From an uncultured Bacilli bacterium (lineage in GTDB: Bacteria; Bacillota_I; Bacilli_A; RF39; UBA660), in NCBI GenBank assembly GCA_944358275.1, contig CALVQZ010000095.1, positions 1 to 9,034 on the forward strand: a stretch of 9,034 bases of DNA. The letters are read 5' to 3'. The position numbers and the translations under genes are program-made. Position 1 is the stretch's first letter; each line of letters opens with the position of its first letter. The notes under the pieces are model-generated. The model saw only the letters and a list, made by a program, of their open reading frames with translations, did no database searches and was not told the DNA's origin. This document shows, piece by piece, positions 6,808 through 9,034 of the stretch.

Positions 6808-6930
6808 ATGTTAGAATATATCGTTGCTTCAGAATTATCTTGTTTAGTAACTGCACATTGGGCTAGTTATTTAACTACAATAAGGAAAGAAGAATTAGGA
6901 TATGTATCTATTAAATCTAAGAAAAAATAA
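6808..6930 (+). CDS. Small uncharacterised protein under the MerR-type promoter
   Basis: This 40-codon frame begins at an ATG with AAAGAGGG eight to nine bases upstream, itself downstream of the MerR-type promoter, so it is very likely translated. The product starts MLEYIVASELSCLVTAHWAS and has a basic tail ending in KSKKK. It has two aromatic and one Cys residue in the first half but no family that I recognise. It stops directly after six A (6922-6927). Dropping one A, or a +1 shift, would join it to a coding-like tail that ends at 7009, giving 66 residues. It could thus be a true micro-protein, the front of a frameshifted gene, or what is left of a reductase gene normally found beside AdhR-like regulators. 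Confidence 0.45.
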   Translation: MLEYIVASELSCLVTAHWASYLTTIRKEELGYVSIKSKKK

Positions 6931-7009
6931 CGCTATTAAAAAATGTTATTCTTCTTTTTCAGAATTACAAGAAGAATTGATGAATTTGACTGATAATTAT
7001 AGTAAATAA
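6902..7009 (+). other. Possible continuation of the small gene in the +1 frame
   Basis: This frame overlaps the end of the preceding one and reads on to a TAA at 7007-7009. Its last part, SFSELQEELMNLTDNYSK, has the look of a real protein C-terminus (amphipathic, acidic). Its own ATG at 6902 has AGGA only one base away, too close to be useful, so independent translation is unlikely. It makes most sense as the tail of the gene at 6808 after a one-base frame change in the A-run. Confidence 0.3.
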
Positions 7010-7011
7010 TA

Positions 7012-7062
7012 AAAATAATGGTATTTGTATTCACACATTTAAATTGAATATACCATTATTTT
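7012..7062. terminator. Bidirectional terminator after the small gene
   Basis: AAAATAATGGTAT (7012-7024) and ATACCATTATTTT (7050-7062) form a perfect 13-base stem with a 25-base loop, followed on the plus strand by CTTTTT and on the minus strand by a T-rich tail. It ends the MerR-promoted transcript. On the minus strand its first arm contains the stop codon of the frame at 7056-7289. Confidence 0.75.
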
Positions 7063-7289
7063 CTTTTTGCATAATTATTTTTGCAGTCATTTTGTTCTTT
7101 AGAATTACTTTTTCTAATATTACGACTTTTTATAAGAATTCTATAATCATTTCCTAAATTTATATTTCTTGTTGTATACTGATAGAATTGTTTTACCATA
7201 TGAAGTTTTTCATTTTTATCTTCACATTTTGTTGTAACTAGAGTTAAATACATAAGGAAGTTATAAAAGTAAATTAATGACATTGACAT
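7056..7289 (-). CDS. Hypothetical 77-codon frame, possibly a gene relic
   Basis: The frame is open for 77 codons in very AT-rich DNA and its strand is A-rich, like coding strands here. The product is hydrophobic at first (MSMSLIYFYNFLMYLTLV) and then basic and Lys/Asn-rich, ending KNNYAKRK; I recognise no family. In favour: its stop lies in a terminator stem, as with two well-supported minus-strand genes in this window. Against: no ribosome site precedes any of its ATG codons, its first codons overlap the -35 of the divergent methyltransferase promoter, and no good promoter points its way. It may be a decayed gene. If it is not coding, the stretch 7063-7282 holds nothing else that I can see. 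Confidence 0.3.
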   Translation of the reverse strand: MSMSLIYFYNFLMYLTLVTTKCEDKNEKLHMVKQFYQYTTRNINLGNDYRILIKSRNIRKSNSKEQNDCKNNYAKRK

Positions 7290-7311
7290 TGTTCGTTTAA
7301 AAGACTATAAT
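7283..7311 (+). promoter_or_regulatory. Consensus sigma-A promoter of the methyltransferase gene
   Basis: TTGACA (7283-7288) and TATAAT (7306-7311) match the vegetative consensus exactly with the ideal 17-base spacer. The transcript would start near 7318, leaving a leader of about 26 bases with the ribosome site AGGTGAT at 7333-7339. Such a strong promoter suggests that the gene needs a brake. Confidence 0.85.
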
Positions 7312-7327
7312 TTAATCATTAAAGTAT
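7307..7327. promoter_or_regulatory. Candidate operator over the methyltransferase transcript start
   Basis: TTTAAT (7311-7316), a central C and ATTAAA (7318-7323) form a perfect 13-base palindrome. After one mismatched pair, ATA (7307-7309) and TAT (7325-7327) extend the symmetry to 21 bases. It covers the -10 and the likely transcript start, where a bound repressor would block initiation. AT-rich DNA makes chance symmetry possible. Confidence 0.4.
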
Positions 7328-7343
7328 GTAGTAGGTGATAACA

Positions 7344-9034
7344 ATGTATATGTCTGTTTCTGATGCTTCAATTAAGTTTAATGTTTCTAAAAGAAGAGTA
7401 CAAACTCTTTGTGAACAGGGTAGAATTAGTGGTGCTACTATGGTAAGTGGCGTCTGGTTAATACCAAAAGAAGCAAAAAAGCCTGTTGATGCAAGAAAGA
7501 AAAAACAAATTTCAACAATTAGAAAAGTTAATAAAACAAGTAAAGAACTTACTTTTAAAGAAGTGTGTGAAATGTTTTCAATTTCAACAGCAACAGCAAG
7601 AAATTGGATTCGTTTGGGTAAACTTAAAACTATTAAAGGAAAAGATACTTTTGATAAAAATTATATTGATAATATTATCGAAGACATTAAAAGTGGTAAT
7701 GATTCTAGATTAAAAAGTAGAAGAAATAAAAAAAGTTTAACTGGAAATATATTATATAAAGATTATATAAAAAATGAACATAATCGTTTAGTGATAGAAG
7801 AAATATTAAATACTTGTGATAATATAAATGAAAGTGAACTAAGAATAATTATTGCAAATTTTGCAAAAAAAATTTATAAAGATATTGGATTAAAAAATAA
7901 CAAGACATTTAAAGCACTAATTGATGAGTTGACTAATTGTGATATTAGCATCGTAGATTATAATAAGATTTCTATAGCACTTGATAAAAAGTTAGAGTTT
8001 CAAAAGACTGATGATACTTTGGGTTTTGCATATATTTCATTGAGAGATTTAAGCAAAAGAAAACAAACAGGAGCGTACTACACTCCAGAGAAAATAGTTA
8101 ATACATTGTTAGATTCATTATTTGAATGTGATGATTTAAATGGAAAAACAATATTAGATCCATGTTGTGGTACTGGGAATTTTCTTATTGGATTATTAAA
8201 TAGAGGAATAAATGCTAGAATGATTTATGGTCAAGATATTGATGAAATAAGTGTCTTAATTACTCGTATAAATTTATTTTTGTTAGATTCATCTTTAACT
8301 AAGAAAGAATTAGAAAATCATATCATATGCAATGATGCATTAAAAAAAACATTTGATAAAAAGTTTTCTATAGTATTAGGTAATCCCCCTTGGGGATATG
8401 ATTTTAAAGATGAACAAATATTATATTTATCAAAAAAGTATAAAACTGCAAAAAAAGGAATGGAATCATATGATTTGTTTTTAGAATTAAGTTTATCACT
8501 TGTAGGCGAAAATGGGTATATTGCTTATGTTTTACCAGAAGCATTTATGAATGTAGCAACTCATAGTGTTATAAGGAAAATATTGCTTGATAATTGTTCA
8601 TTTAAATTTGTTTGCTATATTGGAAATGCATTTACTGGTGTATTATGTCCTTCAATTATTTTAGGATTAAAAAAAGATAATTTAAAACAAAATATTGGAT
8701 GTAAAATTATTACAAAAAACAATTCATTTATTATAAAAAAACCTAGAGAGTTAAATGAAAATATATTTTCTTTAAATATAAATGATGATGAGTATGATTG
8801 TATTAAACATATTGAAAATATAAAAAATACTAAATATCTTTTAAATAATGCTAAGTTTGCACTTGGAATAGTAACTGGCAATAATAAAAAATATATTACA
8901 ACAAAAAAGACTAAACATAATGAAATAGTGCTAAAAGGAAGTAATATATATAAATATTCTGTAAATAAAATAGATAATTATATAGAATATAGGCCAGAAT
9001 TATTTCAACAAGTAGCACCTACAGAAATGTATAG
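7344..9034 (+). CDS. HTH-containing N6-adenine DNA methyltransferase, TaqI/Eco57I-like (cut by window end)
   Basis: 563 codons are visible and the frame is still open at the edge. Two HTH segments come first: about 3-49 (SVSDASIKFNVSKRRVQTLC then WLIPKEAKKP) and 70-115 (TFKEVCEMFSISTATARNWI), both excisionase/MerR-like. A linker of about 120 residues follows, then the methyltransferase core: KRKQTGAYYTP (238-248, motif X), LDPCCGTGNF (271-280, SAM loop), CNDAL (329-333), catalytic NPPWGY (347-352) and GYIAYVLPEAF (391-401). This order is the gamma class of N6-adenine enzymes. From about 528, VLKGSNIYKY and YIEYRPELFQQVAPTEMY match the start of a TaqI-like target-recognition domain. No nuclease motif is visible before the cut; a restriction partner may lie downstream. 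AGGTGAT four bases ahead of ATG 7344 fixes the start. CGT is used among its Arg codons, unlike rlmD. The HTH domains could give autoregulation. Confidence 0.9.
   Translation, partial: MYMSVSDASIKFNVSKRRVQTLCEQGRISGATMVSGVWLIPKEAKKPVDARKKKQISTIRKVNKTSKELTFKEVCEMFSISTATARNWIRLGKLKTIKGKDTFDKNYIDNIIEDIKSGNDSRLKSRRNKKSLTGNILYKDYIKNEHNRLVIEEILNTCDNINESELRIIIANFAKKIYKDIGLKNNKTFKALIDELTNCDISIVDYNKISIALDKKLEFQKTDDTLGFAYISLRDLSKRKQTGAYYTPEKIVNTLLDSLFECDDLNGKTILDPCCGTGNFLIGLLNRGINARMIYGQDIDEISVLITRINLFLLDSSLTKKELENHIICNDALKKTFDKKFSIVLGNPPWGYDFKDEQILYLSKKYKTAKKGMESYDLFLELSLSLVGENGYIAYVLPEAFMNVATHSVIRKILLDNCSFKFVCYIGNAFTGVLCPSIILGLKKDNLKQNIGCKIITKNNSFIIKKPRELNENIFSLNINDDEYDCIKHIENIKNTKYLLNNAKFALGIVTGNNKKYITTKKTKHNEIVLKGSNIYKYSVNKIDNYIEYRPELFQQVAPTEMY

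Noticed and set aside
7486..7713. A 75-codon plus-strand frame rich in Lys and Gln
   Set aside because: It lies inside the methyltransferase gene in another phase and its composition is what A-rich codons give when shifted.
8615..8881. An 88-codon hydrophobic minus-strand frame
   Set aside because: It is antisense to the methyltransferase gene; the hydrophobicity follows from T-rich complement sequence.
1..9034. CRISPR array, tRNA, rRNA, riboswitch or insertion sequence
   Set aside because: I saw no regularly spaced repeats, tRNA-like folds, rRNA segments, known aptamer patterns, transposase motifs or terminal inverted repeats.

Overview
The window is AT-rich (one 60-base stretch of the rlmD gene, 4141-4200, has only 9 G/C) and uses the standard bacterial code: TGA is a stop in two tightly overlapping gene junctions and TGG encodes Trp. 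A complete spore-germinant receptor operon and strong AGGAGG/AGGTGAT-type ribosome sites point to a low-GC, endospore-forming Bacillota, either Clostridia-like or a gut Bacilli lineage. I cannot name the genus from the sequence.

Left part (1-3776), minus strand: a three-gene germinant-receptor operon in the order gerA-A, gerA-C, gerA-B. It encodes a GerAA-type membrane subunit, a GerAC-type lipoprotein and a GerAB-type APC-superfamily permease. Each junction overlaps by four bases (ATGA, then TTGA), and the operon ends in a bidirectional terminator whose stem contains the last codons of the permease gene. Together the subunits would form one nutrient-sensing receptor in the inner spore membrane.

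Middle (3777-4982), plus strand: divergent from the ger operon across about 70 bases is a complete 23S rRNA m5U methyltransferase of the RlmD/RlmCD type, with its [4Fe-4S] cysteines and catalytic Cys and Glu in place. This is a housekeeping gene with very AT-rich codon use.

Right part (about 4983-9034): accessory DNA. It holds a full-length RhuM-family gene whose base and codon use differ from rlmD, then a small unassigned reading frame. Next is a minus-strand MerR-family regulator resembling the thiol/aldehyde sensors AdhR/NmlR, facing a typical MerR-type promoter (19-base spacer). That promoter drives only a tiny frame, which is interrupted or possibly frameshifted at a run of six A. A weakly supported minus-strand frame follows. 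Last is a consensus sigma-A promoter driving a gamma-class N6-adenine DNA methyltransferase with two N-terminal helix-turn-helix domains and the start of a TaqI-like target-recognition domain; this gene runs off the right edge. The block looks like a mobile or defence-type island next to the rlmD/ger core. No integrase, transposase, tRNA, CRISPR array or clear attachment site is visible here.

The points most worth a second look are the orphan AdhR-like promoter with its A-run-broken small gene, the near-palindrome over the start of the methyltransferase transcript (candidate autoregulation by its own HTH domains), and the 25-base palindrome inside rhuM.
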